Assembly (NCBI GenBank): GCA_045615345.1
Contig: JAZLER010000005.1
Coordinates: 1 to 41,563 of the forward strand
Reading direction: 5' to 3'
Length of the DNA stretch: 41,563 bases
Origin: Fumia sp045615345
GTDB taxonomy: Bacteria; Bacillota; Clostridia; Oscillospirales; Ruminococcaceae
Shown: piece by piece, positions 1 to 7,391 of the stretch
Layout: each line of letters opens with the position of its first letter
Position numbering within the stretch: the first letter of the stretch is position 1
The notes under the pieces: model-generated
What the model was told of the DNA's origin: nothing
Database searches by the model: none
The model's input: the letters and a program-made list of their open reading frames with translations, nothing else
Position numbers and translations under genes: made by a program

Positions 1-1
1 T

Positions 2-469
2 TCAGGTTCTGTTAAAGCTTTCGGCGATGCAGCAAAAGATGTTACAATTGAACTTCTGAGCAGTGGCGAAGTTGTTGATACCAAGACTGTTACGGGAAAT
101 TCCGGTACTTATACATTTGAAGATGTGGAAAATGGAACATATACTGTAAGAGTTTCGAAGACAAAGCATGCACCACGCGAGTATGAGATCACAATGGCTG
201 ATGCCGATGTAACACAGGATGTAGCTATCTGGCTTTATGGCGATGTAACCTGTGATGGTATTGTAAATGCAGGTGACTCATTGCAGATTAACCGCAAGGT
301 TGCAAACCTTTCTTCAGTATTCAACCTGACAACAGATGCCGATTACAGGTTTAAAGTTGGAAATGTTACCAATCTTGTAATGAATGATGTTATTCTCAAT
401 GCGACTGATACATTACAGATTAACCGTAAAGTAGCAAATATGACATCAGTTTTCGACAAAATAGCGTAA
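2..469 (+). CDS. C-terminal part of a secreted dockerin protein (partial)
   Basis: The frame is open from base 2, so the gene starts left of the window and only its last 155 codons are present. The first ~75 residues look like a carboxypeptidase-regulatory or Cna-B type beta-sandwich (pattern ..SGTYTFEDVENGTYTVRV..). Two Ca-binding dockerin-like segments follow, GDVTCDGIVNAGDSLQINRK and a second with NVTNLVMNDVILNATDTLQI. Type I dockerins bind cohesins on scaffoldins, so the full protein is probably an extracellular enzyme or adhesin. In the second segment Asn replaces some of the usual Asp calcium ligands. There is no catalytic domain in the visible part, so the enzyme class cannot be told. 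Confidence 0.8.
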   Translation, partial: SGSVKAFGDAAKDVTIELLSSGEVVDTKTVTGNSGTYTFEDVENGTYTVRVSKTKHAPREYEITMADADVTQDVAIWLYGDVTCDGIVNAGDSLQINRKVANLSSVFNLTTDADYRFKVGNVTNLVMNDVILNATDTLQINRKVANMTSVFDKIA

Positions 470-703
470 GCGTTGCGTAGCAACGCATCGATATAAATCC
501 CTGTCGGGATTTTCGATATATCTTAACAGATTCGATATGTCGGTGACATTTCTCGCCAAAGGCGAGTTATGTCATCGACTCGATATGTTGCTGATGCTTA
601 TATCATATCGAATTTTGTAGGGGGTGATGCCCACATCAACCCGAGAAAATATATCGATTTTACGAAGTGAAAATATCGGGCAAACGAAGTTTGCATATCG
701 ACA
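470..703. repeat. Array of short palindromes spaced by ATATCGA words
   Basis: This non-coding stretch after the dockerin gene is built of small hairpins: GCGTTGC-gta-GCAACGC (470-486), ATCCC-tgtc-GGGAT, a nested one with TGACAT and CTCGCC arms around 550-580, GGGTGATG with its near-complement at about 622-645, CGATTTTAC-gaa-GTGAAAATATCG, and GCAAAC-gaa-GTTTGC. Most are separated by variants of ATATCGA(T). It resembles the dispersed intergenic palindrome families of many Clostridia. No protein is supported here. Confidence 0.6.
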
Positions 704-709
704 AAAAAC

Positions 710-740
710 CGCTCACTTTAAAATAAGTGAGCGCTTTTTT
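710..740. terminator. Bidirectional rho-independent terminator
   Basis: A perfect 9-bp stem (CGCTCACTT at 710-718 with AAGTGAGCG at 725-733) is followed by six T on the plus strand and flanked by an A-run that gives a T-tract on the minus strand. It can end both the dockerin transcript and the minus-strand ECF gene, which stops at 769. Confidence 0.8.
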
Positions 741-768
741 ATGAGGTTTGTCAAGTTAATGGGAAATT

Positions 769-1335
769 TTATTTACCTAATTTTCTGTAAATTCCGGCTT
801 TTGTGAGAAGTGGTTTTAAAACCGATGCGAGGATAACGGATACTATCAAAGCAAGTGTTCCGTTTGCAAAGGATATGGGGGCTTTGAAGATTACATCGGT
901 CCACGCAGTTTCTACGGCACTTCCTAAAACAATATTCTTAAGGAAAGAATATGTAAGGTACAAAATATTGTATGCGTAGATACCGCAGGCGGCACCTATG
1001 ATATTAAAAGTAAGACTGTCACCGTTTTTGCCTTTGAGACGGGGGATAAATCCTGCCAGAAAGCCCATAACAAACTTATTTATAAAAGTTGATGGAGCGC
1101 TGGTTGCCCAGCCGTTCAACAAATCAAATATCGCAGAACCGATACCTGATGAAAGAGCACCTTTCATTCCACCGAATAAAAGACCCGACAAAAGACAGAA
1201 AACATTACCCAAATGAATCATTGTTTTGCCAAGCGGGGTTGGAATTTCAATTCTGAAAAGGGTTCCGACATAGCAAAGCGCTGCCATAAGCCCTATTACT
1301 GTCATATCAAATACTGTGAATTTTTTGTTTTGCAT
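769..1335 (-). CDS. ECF transporter S component (possibly vitamin B6 type)
   Basis: This 188-residue, very hydrophobic protein has about six membrane helices. It has the look of ECF transporter substrate-binding (S) subunits: an N-terminal helix with TVIGLMAALCYVG, a LGKTMIHLGNVFCLLSGLLFG segment, and Gly/Ala-rich later helices. S components capture a vitamin and work with shared EcfA/A'/T subunits, none of which are encoded here, so this would be a group II (shared module) system. A pyridoxamine kinase lies just upstream on the same strand, which points to a B6 vitamer as substrate. That assignment is by context only; biotin, pantothenate, riboflavin or another substrate is not excluded. It ends at a shared terminator. 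Confidence 0.75.
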   Translation of the reverse strand: MQNKKFTVFDMTVIGLMAALCYVGTLFRIEIPTPLGKTMIHLGNVFCLLSGLLFGGMKGALSSGIGSAIFDLLNGWATSAPSTFINKFVMGFLAGFIPRLKGKNGDSLTFNIIGAACGIYAYNILYLTYSFLKNIVLGSAVETAWTDVIFKAPISFANGTLALIVSVILASVLKPLLTKAGIYRKLGK

Positions 1336-1375
1336 TTTTACTCAGACCTTTCTTTGTTCGGCTGAGTGTTTCTGC

Positions 1376-1654
1376 TAGGCATAACCGACAAATCCGAACC
1401 CGTTTTTTACTTACTGTTTTCCGTTGTTTCTTTGTCAAAATCCGCGTGAATACACAAAGTATTCACTGTGGTTTTGCCTTAAAAACACCTGAAAAACAGT
1501 GTGTAAAAAATTCGCCGAACCTGAAAGTTTTCAAAATTTGTGTTTTTTCAAGGCGGCAGGGCGAAGGAATACTCGCGTCTTTCAAGCCCGACAACGCAGA
1601 AAAAGCCGAATTTTGAATAATTTCAGGCTGGTTCGGATTTGTCGGTTATGCCTA
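1376..1654. mobile_element. 279-bp MITE-like element with 25-bp terminal inverted repeats
   Basis: Bases 1376-1400 (beginning TAGGCATAACCGACAAATCC) are the exact reverse complement of 1630-1654, giving perfect 25-bp ends around a 229-bp core. The core holds further palindromes, e.g. GTGAATAC-acaaa-GTATTCAC near 1446-1466 and partly complementary CCGAAC..CTGAAA / TTTCAG..GTTCGG blocks. It has no credible coding capacity; the short open frames across it have no ribosome binding sites. The element sits between two minus-strand genes, and its right end supplies the TAG stop of the kinase gene. Confidence 0.7.
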
Positions 1655-2515
1655 AAGTCTGCGGTAACGGTCGAATGTCTGCTCGTTTGTAAGCCAGGAA
1701 AGACAGGATTCAAGCATAACGCCGTGCCGTGTGTCACTTCCGTAGCTGTATGTCGTGCGGATTGCAATTTCCAAAAACCTTGTCGCGCGTTCAATGGCCA
1801 TTGGTAAACTGTTGCCGTTTAAAATTGAACCTACCAAGACAGAAGCGAAGATATCGCCGGTACCCGGATAGGAAACGGGAACATAGTTGCAATCAATCCG
1901 CCAGTATTCACCACGCACCTTGTCGTAACCAACATTGACCATTTTGCCGTCCGCCATCGGAACACCTGTGATAGCCACCATTTTAGGACCAAGTTCGCTG
2001 AGCCTTGCCACGATGCTTTTGATTTCGGACTGCCTTAAGGGAGCTGTCGGATACGGCTCGTTAAGGAGAATGCACGCCTCAGTAAGATTCGGGGTAATCA
2101 TATCGGCAACATTGACAAGCTCTGTCATACGCTTGCACATTTCGGGTGTGTAGGTACGGTAAGCCTTGCCGTTGTCACCCATAACAGGGTCAACCACCTT
2201 GAATGCTTCGGGGAACGCCGAAAAGTATTCAAGGCAATGGTCTATCTGTTCGAGTGAACCCAGAAAACCACTGTAAATACACTCAAATTCAAGATTTAAC
2301 TGCTTATAATGGGCAAGTGTGGGCGAAAGATAATCAGTAAGGTCTTTAAAAACCACTTCACCAAGTCCGCCTGTATGGGTGGACAAAACCGCAGTGACAA
2401 CAGGGCATACCTGAACTTTCATAGCGGATAAAGTGGGAAGGATAACCGATAACGAACATCTTCCGAATCCTGATAAATCGTGTATTGCAGCGACACGAGG
2501 TGGCCTTTTTAACAT
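1652..2515 (-). CDS. pdxY: Pyridoxamine/pyridoxal kinase (PdxY-like, ribokinase fold)
   Basis: The product phosphorylates pyridoxal or pyridoxamine (ATP-dependent) in the B6 salvage route. At 287 residues it is of family length. It shows an N-terminal AIHDLSGFGRCSL substrate segment, DPVMGDNG at residues 109-116, ITPNLTEA at 140-147, and the anion-hole motif PGTGD at 217-221 with Asp221 as likely base. A GGAGG site lies six bases upstream of the ATG on the minus strand. The last codon before the stop is genomic, but the TAG itself falls inside the terminal repeat of the adjoining 279-bp element, so the original C-terminus may have been altered. The downstream ECF S component suggests uptake plus trapping of B6 vitamers. 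Confidence 0.85.
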   Translation of the reverse strand: MLKRPPRVAAIHDLSGFGRCSLSVILPTLSAMKVQVCPVVTAVLSTHTGGLGEVVFKDLTDYLSPTLAHYKQLNLEFECIYSGFLGSLEQIDHCLEYFSAFPEAFKVVDPVMGDNGKAYRTYTPEMCKRMTELVNVADMITPNLTEACILLNEPYPTAPLRQSEIKSIVARLSELGPKMVAITGVPMADGKMVNVGYDKVRGEYWRIDCNYVPVSYPGTGDIFASVLVGSILNGNSLPMAIERATRFLEIAIRTTYSYGSDTRHGVMLESCLSWLTNEQTFDRYRRL

Positions 2516-2868
2516 TGATAAAACCTCCGTTTTACAGAAACCTCAGTATCTGTAAATATTTTAGTACTATTGCAATGTGATTTGCAAATTGTCAAAATTT
2601 GATTTTTGAAGTTTGATTTTTTAAAAATATGTCAATAATATTATAGCAGAAATCTTTTCATTTGGCAATTTTTAACGATAAATTTCTCTTTGAAAATCAA
2701 AGCAAAAATTACATTTCGTTATTGTACACAAAAAATTAATTCTTGCACTATTGTGAGATGTGAAAATAGTAGAAAGAAAATCCATATTTCCCCGTTGATA
2801 CTTGCAGCTCTGATGGTAAAAATAATAAAGCGGTTATCTGCCGTAATTTTTTTGGGGAGGTGTAGCGG
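2516..2868. other. AT-rich intergenic region between divergent genes
   Basis: This is 353 bp between the divergent pdxY and the Met-rich miniprotein. It is strongly AT-rich and should hold promoters for both directions. On the minus strand a TTGCAA / 18 bp / TAAAAT pair upstream of pdxY is a weak candidate. I see no repeat, RNA or convincing gene here; an open frame at 2690-2872 lacks a ribosome binding site and has no family features. Confidence 0.4.
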
Positions 2869-3048
2869 GTGAAAAGCGGTGTCAAAAATATGATGAAGGG
2901 TGCTATGACGGGAATGGCAGTCGGGACTGCAACTTATATGATGATGCAGTCAAAAGAGAAAAAAACAGGTAAACAGGTGAAAAAGAAAGCTGCAAAAGCT
3001 ATGAAAACTATGGGAGATGTATTTGAAAATATCTCTTATATGATGTAA
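2869..3048 (+). CDS. Met-rich 59-residue miniprotein
   Basis: A GTG start is preceded by GGGGAGG at a suitable distance, and the frame runs 59 codons to TAA. The N-terminal half is a small-residue and Met-rich hydrophobic segment (residues 5-28, containing GMAVGTATYMMMQ) and could be a membrane helix. A lysine-rich stretch (KKTGKQVKKKAAKAMK) and a short hydrophobic tail ending SYMM follow. About 12 of 59 residues are Met. The layout recalls YtxH-like glycine-zipper stress proteins, but I cannot place it in a family. The strong ribosome binding site, the biased composition and the absence of competing frames support a real gene. Function unknown. Confidence 0.65.
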   Translation: MKSGVKNMMKGAMTGMAVGTATYMMMQSKEKKTGKQVKKKAAKAMKTMGDVFENISYMM

Positions 3049-3137
3049 TTTTTTTAAAAAAAGTGGGGGGAGATACTTAAAAAATATCTTTTCCCACAAA
3101 ATTTTGTAAAAAATTTCAAAAATTTTCAAAATTTTTC

Positions 3138-3166
3138 TTTACAAATTGTTTTTTATGTGCTATATT
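3138..3166 (+). promoter_or_regulatory. Sigma-A type promoter of the structured RNA
   Basis: TTTACA (3138-3143), a 17-bp spacer and TATATT (3161-3166), with an overlapping TATTATAC. It lies directly upstream of the non-coding RNA, placing the start near 3173-3175. Confidence 0.7.
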
Positions 3167-3173
3167 ATACATA

Positions 3174-3412
3174 TACGCAAATTAAGGAGCACTCATATAA
3201 AAATCTCACTTTTTATATAAGGGCTACTTAATAGGTTTTAATTTACCGGCGTAGGCGATGATTTGGCGATTTTTGAAGCTGGCACTTATATATCGCTTCT
3301 TTCAGTTGGGGGTTAGAAACGCTATATGAGAGTCATCGGATAAAAGGACCGATGATTTGCTTCGGCGATAAGTCGAAATCTCTCTCACGAGAGTGCTCCT
3401 TTTGCGCATTTT
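3174..3412 (+). ncRNA. Structured non-coding RNA, possibly raiA-motif class
   Basis: This 240-nt region has no plausible protein but a clear RNA architecture. The ends pair: GCAAA + GGAGCACTC (3177-3194) with GAGTGCTCC + TTTGC (3391-3404). Inside lie a hairpin ATATAAAAA/TTTTTATAT (3195-3218), GAAGC/GCTTC (3275-3298), TCATCGG/CCGATGA (3333-3355) and GATTT/AAATC (3355-3380). The single-stranded block GGGCTACTTAATAGG (3221-3235) looks like a conserved core. A T-run follows the closing stem. The size, closing stem and multi-branched form suit the raiA-motif RNAs of Clostridia better than the single long hairpin of 6S RNA, but I assign the class only tentatively. That a stable RNA is made here is much more certain. 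Confidence 0.65.
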
Positions 3413-3507
3413 CGGTTTCGTTTGTTTTGATGTATGGAAATTTGGGGTTTCCGAAAAAGTACATTAAAGGTCAGATGATTCCGTAGTTTTCATGTGTATT
3501 AAATATT

Positions 3508-3535
3508 GCGGGATTCATTTTGAATCCCGCTTTTA
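3508..3535 (+). terminator. Rho-independent terminator or attenuator before the HAD gene
   Basis: A perfect 10-bp stem, GCGGGATTCA (3508-3517) with TGAATCCCGC (3521-3530), is followed by TTTTA. It lies only 20 bp before the HAD phosphatase start, so it either stops read-through from the RNA gene or acts as an attenuator of the phosphatase. Confidence 0.7.
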
Positions 3536-3553
3536 CATTTAAAGGAGAAAATT

Positions 3554-4210
3554 ATGATAAAGCTTTGTATTTTTGACCTGGACGGGACTCTGATAAATTC
3601 CATTGAGGACCTGGCGGATTCAGGAAATTTTGCACTTTCAGAAATGGGGTATCCCATACATCCTGTAGATGCGTACAAAATTTTTGTCGGTAACGGAATT
3701 CCGAAACTTATCGAGAGGATAACTCCCGAAAATCACAGAAATCCGGAAACTTTATCAGAAATACATAGGCTTTTTTCCGAAAGATACAAAATCCATTGTC
3801 TTGACAAAACAAAACCTTATGATGGAATTTTGAAACTTATTGACTACTGTAAGGAAAATGATATAAAAACTGCAGTGCTCTCAAACAAAGCCGATAATTT
3901 TGCAAAATTTATAGTCAGTGAAGTTTTCATCGAAAATACTTTTGACTTTGTTATGGGGCAAAGGGAGGATATTGCTAAAAAACCTGCGCCTGACGGGGTT
4001 ATAAAAATCCTTGATTTGTTTTCTGTAAGTGAGGAAGAAACCGTTCTTATGGGGGACTCCGATGTGGATATTATTACAGCTAAAAATGCAAAAATCCATT
4101 CGATAGGTGCGGCCTGGGGATTCAGGGGAAAACAAGAACTTGTGGATGCAGGTGCAGAATATACCTCCGACACCCCAACAGAATGTATAGACATTTTGAA
4201 AAATTTTTAA
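3554..4210 (+). CDS. gph: HAD-superfamily phosphatase, phosphoglycolate phosphatase-like
   Basis: The protein is a 218-residue soluble HAD subfamily IA hydrolase. Motif I is FDLDGTL with nucleophile Asp8 and acid/base Asp10. A helical cap follows (about 18-85). Motif II is LSNK (Ser110), motif III a Lys in AKKPAP (142-143), and motif IV GDSDVD (168-172). Such enzymes dephosphorylate phosphoglycolate, a by-product of DNA repair, or related small phosphate esters such as pyrophosphate or nucleotides. The exact substrate cannot be read from sequence. An AAAGGAGA site lies upstream of the ATG. It stands alone between a terminator and a long non-coding stretch. Confidence 0.8.
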   Translation: MIKLCIFDLDGTLINSIEDLADSGNFALSEMGYPIHPVDAYKIFVGNGIPKLIERITPENHRNPETLSEIHRLFSERYKIHCLDKTKPYDGILKLIDYCKENDIKTAVLSNKADNFAKFIVSEVFIENTFDFVMGQREDIAKKPAPDGVIKILDLFSVSEEETVLMGDSDVDIITAKNAKIHSIGAAWGFRGKQELVDAGAEYTSDTPTECIDILKNF

Positions 4211-4430
4211 AAGTAATGCAACAGATATGGATTTTTTAATCACTTAATATATGAAACGGTCAGTAAGGCTGTTTTAGAAAAGTAAATATCGTGTCTTACA
4301 TATTAAAGAATGTGATTAAGATATCAACGGAAGGTATCGGTCACGGTTGGGGTTTTTTGATAGATAAGATACGGCTTTGGTATTAATTTAGTGTAGGAGG
4401 TGTGAACTAAACTAAAATGAATACTACCTG
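4211..4430. other. Gene-free AT-rich stretch with a weak inverted repeat
   Basis: No gene is visible. TTAATCAC near 4235 is complementary to GTGATTAA near 4310, and a GGAGG at 4397 leads only to stops. It may be the outer flank of the inverted-repeat element that follows at 4431. Confidence 0.35.
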
Positions 4431-4738
4431 AAAGAAGCGTTTCGGCGTATTCGTTCAGGGATAAGTCGGTTTTTCACGAATATTTGCTCTGCCTTATTGT
4501 CACAAAACCTTGTAAGACATCAAGTATTACTGCGTTTTTGTGACTTCAATGCAAAGCAAATATTTTCGTTACAAAACTGCGAAGCACTCAAATCATTAAC
4601 TTTTTTGATGAAATAAAAGGCAAAAGCCTATGGTAATGCTGACGCATACCATAGGCTTTTAACATATTAGTTCGCAAATAAAGTAATGATTTGGGCGAGT
4701 TATCTCTGAACGAATACGCCGCCTGGGAACGCTTCTTT
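4431..4738. repeat. 308-bp nested inverted-repeat element
   Basis: The left end (4434-4463, GAAGCGTTTCGGCGTATTCG then TTCAGGGAT) is an imperfect reverse complement of the right end (4702-4736). Inside are further nested arms: ACGAATATTTGCT (4476-4488) with AGCAAATATTTTCGT (4555-4569) enclosing GTCACAAAA/TTTTGTGAC, AAATCATTA with TAATGATTT (4590-4692), and a perfect 14-bp hairpin AAAAGCCTATGGTA/TACCATAGGCTTTT (4623-4660) that could terminate transcription. No coding frame is supported. It resembles a non-autonomous mobile palindrome, but no target-site duplication is evident. Confidence 0.5.
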
Positions 4739-4754
4739 TATTTTTTGAAAAAAT

Positions 4755-4784
4755 TTGTATTTTAATATATTTTTATGGTATAAT
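4755..4784 (+). promoter_or_regulatory. Promoter of the acylation operon
   Basis: TTGTAT (4755-4760), an 18-bp spacer and a consensus TATAAT (4779-4784), about 30 bp upstream of the MBOAT start codon. Confidence 0.65.
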
Positions 4785-4815
4785 ATGGATACTATATATA
4801 GAAACGGAGAATTCT

Positions 4816-6195
4816 ATGGTATTCAGCAGTATTTTATTTCTGTTCAGATTTTTGCCGATAGCGTTTTTAATCTATTATATCACGCCAAGAAAGCTTAAAA
4901 ACTTCGCACTTATGGTTTTAAGCCTTGTTTTCTATGCATGGGGTGAGCCTAAATACTTACCGATAATGTTCTATTCTATAATACTCGATTACAGCTGCGG
5001 TATGGGTATTAAGTGCTTTGCAGACAGCAAGGCTTTAAAAAGAGTTTTCTTGCTCGCTTCTGTATGTGGAAACCTTGGAATGCTTTTGTTTTTCAAATAC
5101 ACAGACTTCTTTATCGGCAACATAAACGCTCTGTTCGGAGCTTCTATTCCGCTTTTGGAGCTTACTTTGCCGCTTGGTATCAGTTTTTACACTTTCCAGA
5201 CAATGAGCTATACCATCGATGTTTACAGGGGTAAGGTAGAAGCTGAAAAGAATATCATCAATTTTGGTGCATTCGTGGTGCTTTTCCCACAGCTTATCGC
5301 AGGGCCTATCGTTAAATATTCCGATATTTCAAACGAACTGAAAAGCAGAAAGATTAATCTTTCACAGATAGAAGACGGTATCAGGCTTTTTATTATGGGA
5401 CTTGGCAGTAAAGTTTTAATTGCAAATAATATCGGTGCATTGTGGACCGAGGTTGAGTCGCTTGACCTGAGTATTGTTTCAACTCCGCTTGCATGGCTTG
5501 GCGTAATTGCTTTTTCGTTCCAGATTTATTTTGATTTTTCGGGATATTCGCTTATGGCGATAGGACTCGGAAAGATGCTTGGGTTTGATTTTCCGCAAAA
5601 CTTTGATTATCCATATATCTCAAAAAGTATTACCGAATTCTGGCGCAGATGGCATATGACTTTAAGCTCCTGGTTCAGAGAATACCTTTATATTCCGCTT
5701 GGTGGAAACAGAGTCGGCAAAGCAAGACTTTATTTTAACCTTTTTGTGGTCTGGTTCTGTACGGGTTTCTGGCACGGTGCGAACTTCAACTTCATTTTCT
5801 GGGGATTATTCTTTTTTGTGATACTTGTTATCGAAAAAACATTTTTGCTTAAATTCCTTGAAAAGAGCAAAGTTGTTTCGAGAATTTATGTGATTATTCT
5901 GCTTATATTAAGTTGGACTTTGTTTGCGATTACCGATTTGCCGACACTTGGGGCGTACTTTGTGAGAATGTTTGACTTTACAAAGGGTATCGACTTTTTG
6001 TATTACCTCAGAAATTATGGGGTTACTCTTATTTTGTGTGTTATTTTTTCAACACCGCTCCTTAAAAACATTTATGAAAAATATATTGTGAAATACCCCA
6101 TTATAAAAACTGTTTTGCTTGGCATCGTTTTGATTTTCTCGGTGGCTTACCTTGTTGATGCTTCGTACAATCCGTTTTTGTACTTCAGGTTTTAG
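4816..6195 (+). CDS. MBOAT O-acyltransferase (AlgI/PatA-like)
   Basis: This 459-residue protein has about eleven predicted membrane helices. Members of this family pass acyl (usually acetyl) groups across the membrane to surface polysaccharides such as alginate or peptidoglycan. The diagnostic signatures are present: the FWRRWHMTLSSWFREYLYIP region around residues 276-295 (His280) and the catalytic FWHGANFNFIFWG at about 318-330, with His320 as the expected catalytic residue. The next gene starts 12 bp downstream and encodes the extracytoplasmic partner, so the two form an O-acetylation unit. The polymer that is modified is unknown; no polysaccharide synthesis genes are adjacent. DltB is less likely because no dltA/dltC/dltD is present. 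Confidence 0.9.
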   Translation: MVFSSILFLFRFLPIAFLIYYITPRKLKNFALMVLSLVFYAWGEPKYLPIMFYSIILDYSCGMGIKCFADSKALKRVFLLASVCGNLGMLLFFKYTDFFIGNINALFGASIPLLELTLPLGISFYTFQTMSYTIDVYRGKVEAEKNIINFGAFVVLFPQLIAGPIVKYSDISNELKSRKINLSQIEDGIRLFIMGLGSKVLIANNIGALWTEVESLDLSIVSTPLAWLGVIAFSFQIYFDFSGYSLMAIGLGKMLGFDFPQNFDYPYISKSITEFWRRWHMTLSSWFREYLYIPLGGNRVGKARLYFNLFVVWFCTGFWHGANFNFIFWGLFFFVILVIEKTFLLKFLEKSKVVSRIYVIILLILSWTLFAITDLPTLGAYFVRMFDFTKGIDFLYYLRNYGVTLILCVIFSTPLLKNIYEKYIVKYPIIKTVLLGIVLIFSVAYLVDASYNPFLYFRF

Positions 6196-6207
6196 GAGGT
6201 AGAGTAT

Positions 6208-7311
6208 ATGAAAAACGATAAAAAACACTACCTTCTGCTTTTGATATTTTTTGCCCTTTTTATTGGTGCTTTTACTGTATTTGATTTTATAAAACCATCT
6301 GAAAATTTCTCGGAATTTGAAAACAGGTATTTGAAGCAAAGGCCCAAAATTACCTGGTCTTCCCTTATGGACAACAGTTACACACAAAACTATGAGGGCT
6401 ATATAAACGACCAGTTTGTGTTCAGAAACAAGTTTATTGATTTGAAATCCAAAGCGGAAGCTTTGCTTTTGAAGATTGAAAACAATGGTGTTATCTACGG
6501 CAAGAACAATATGCTTTTTGAAAAGTTCAACTCTCTTGATGAAGAACAGCTTGAGAAAAATATTGAGTTTGTGGAGAATTTTTCAAAAGATAAAAATGTA
6601 ACTTTTGCGATAGTTCCGAGTGCGTATGAAATCTATCCCGAAAATCTTCCTTACGGCACTACGATGGTTATGCAGAAAGCTATGATTGACAGAATTTATC
6701 AAAGACTTGAAAGTTTAACTGATACTCTGGATTTAGTCACTTCCCTGAAACAAAATAAAGATGACTACATCTATTACCGTACTGACCATCACTGGACAAC
6801 AAATGGCGCTTTTGTAAGTTATCAGGACTTTTGCAAAATGAAAAATCTTGATATTCCTTCTGATTTGAAGTTTACCGAGGTTGATGAGTTTTACGGCACA
6901 TACTTTAACAAGTGCAAAAATTCATCAATAACTCCCGATGCAATAGAGTATCTCGATGTAACTTTAAAAACTGTGGTTGACGGCGTTGAAAAAGAAAATT
7001 ATCTTGATTTTTCAAAATTTGACGAGCGTGATAAGTATGCGGCATTTTTGCACGGCAACAATGGTGTTACTGTTTTAAGCTCAGGCGAACAGCGCGAAAA
7101 AGGAAAAATACTTGTTATAAAGGACTCTTTTGCAAACTGTTTTGTGCCGTTTTTAACTTACAATTACAGTGAAGTTTATGTAATCGATTTGCGCTCGCTT
7201 CCGAAAGGACTTACAGAGCTTGTGGAAAATAATGAATTTGATGATATACTGATTCTTTATAATTTCATAAATTTCCAGTCCGATACAAACCTTTACAGAC
7301 TTAAATATTAA
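6208..7311 (+). CDS. DHHW-family (AlgX/SGNH-like) acetyltransferase partner
   Basis: A 367-residue protein with one N-terminal signal anchor (about 8-25, LLLLIFFALFIGAFTVFDF). The extracytoplasmic domain carries the family's DHHW sequence at residues 193-196 and a late Ser in IKDSFANCF that can complete an SGNH-like triad. In AlgJ/AlgX systems this protein takes acetyl groups delivered by the MBOAT and attaches them to the polymer. It follows the MBOAT gene by 12 bp with an AGGAGG site, so the two are co-translated or at least co-transcribed. It ends on a strong terminator. Confidence 0.85.
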   Translation: MKNDKKHYLLLLIFFALFIGAFTVFDFIKPSENFSEFENRYLKQRPKITWSSLMDNSYTQNYEGYINDQFVFRNKFIDLKSKAEALLLKIENNGVIYGKNNMLFEKFNSLDEEQLEKNIEFVENFSKDKNVTFAIVPSAYEIYPENLPYGTTMVMQKAMIDRIYQRLESLTDTLDLVTSLKQNKDDYIYYRTDHHWTTNGAFVSYQDFCKMKNLDIPSDLKFTEVDEFYGTYFNKCKNSSITPDAIEYLDVTLKTVVDGVEKENYLDFSKFDERDKYAAFLHGNNGVTVLSSGEQREKGKILVIKDSFANCFVPFLTYNYSEVYVIDLRSLPKGLTELVENNEFDDILILYNFINFQSDTNLYRLKY

Positions 7312-7348
7312 AAAATACAGCGACAAAAATATGTCGCTGTATTTTTTT
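7311..7348 (+). terminator. Rho-independent terminator of the acylation operon
   Basis: A 14-bp stem with AAAAATACAGCGAC (7311-7324) and GTCGCTGTATTTTT (7333-7346), loop AAAAATAT, followed by further T. Its first base overlaps the stop codon of the DHHW gene. The A/T-flanked stem could also work on the minus strand. Confidence 0.85.
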
Positions 7349-7391
7349 AGTTTAAAGGCAAATAATTTAAATATAAGATAGGAGGAATTTT

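Noticed and set aside
624..806. A 60-codon frame across the palindrome array and terminator
   Set aside because: Its sequence is dictated by hairpins and an intrinsic terminator and extends into the antisense of the ECF gene.
1499..1807. Short frames on both strands within the 279-bp inverted-repeat element
   Set aside because: They span palindromes and run into pdxY in the wrong frame, without ribosome binding sites or family features.
2690..2872. A 60-codon plus-strand frame upstream of the Met-rich miniprotein
   Set aside because: It has no ribosome binding site and an ordinary AT-rich composition, and it overlaps the start of the better-supported GTG gene.
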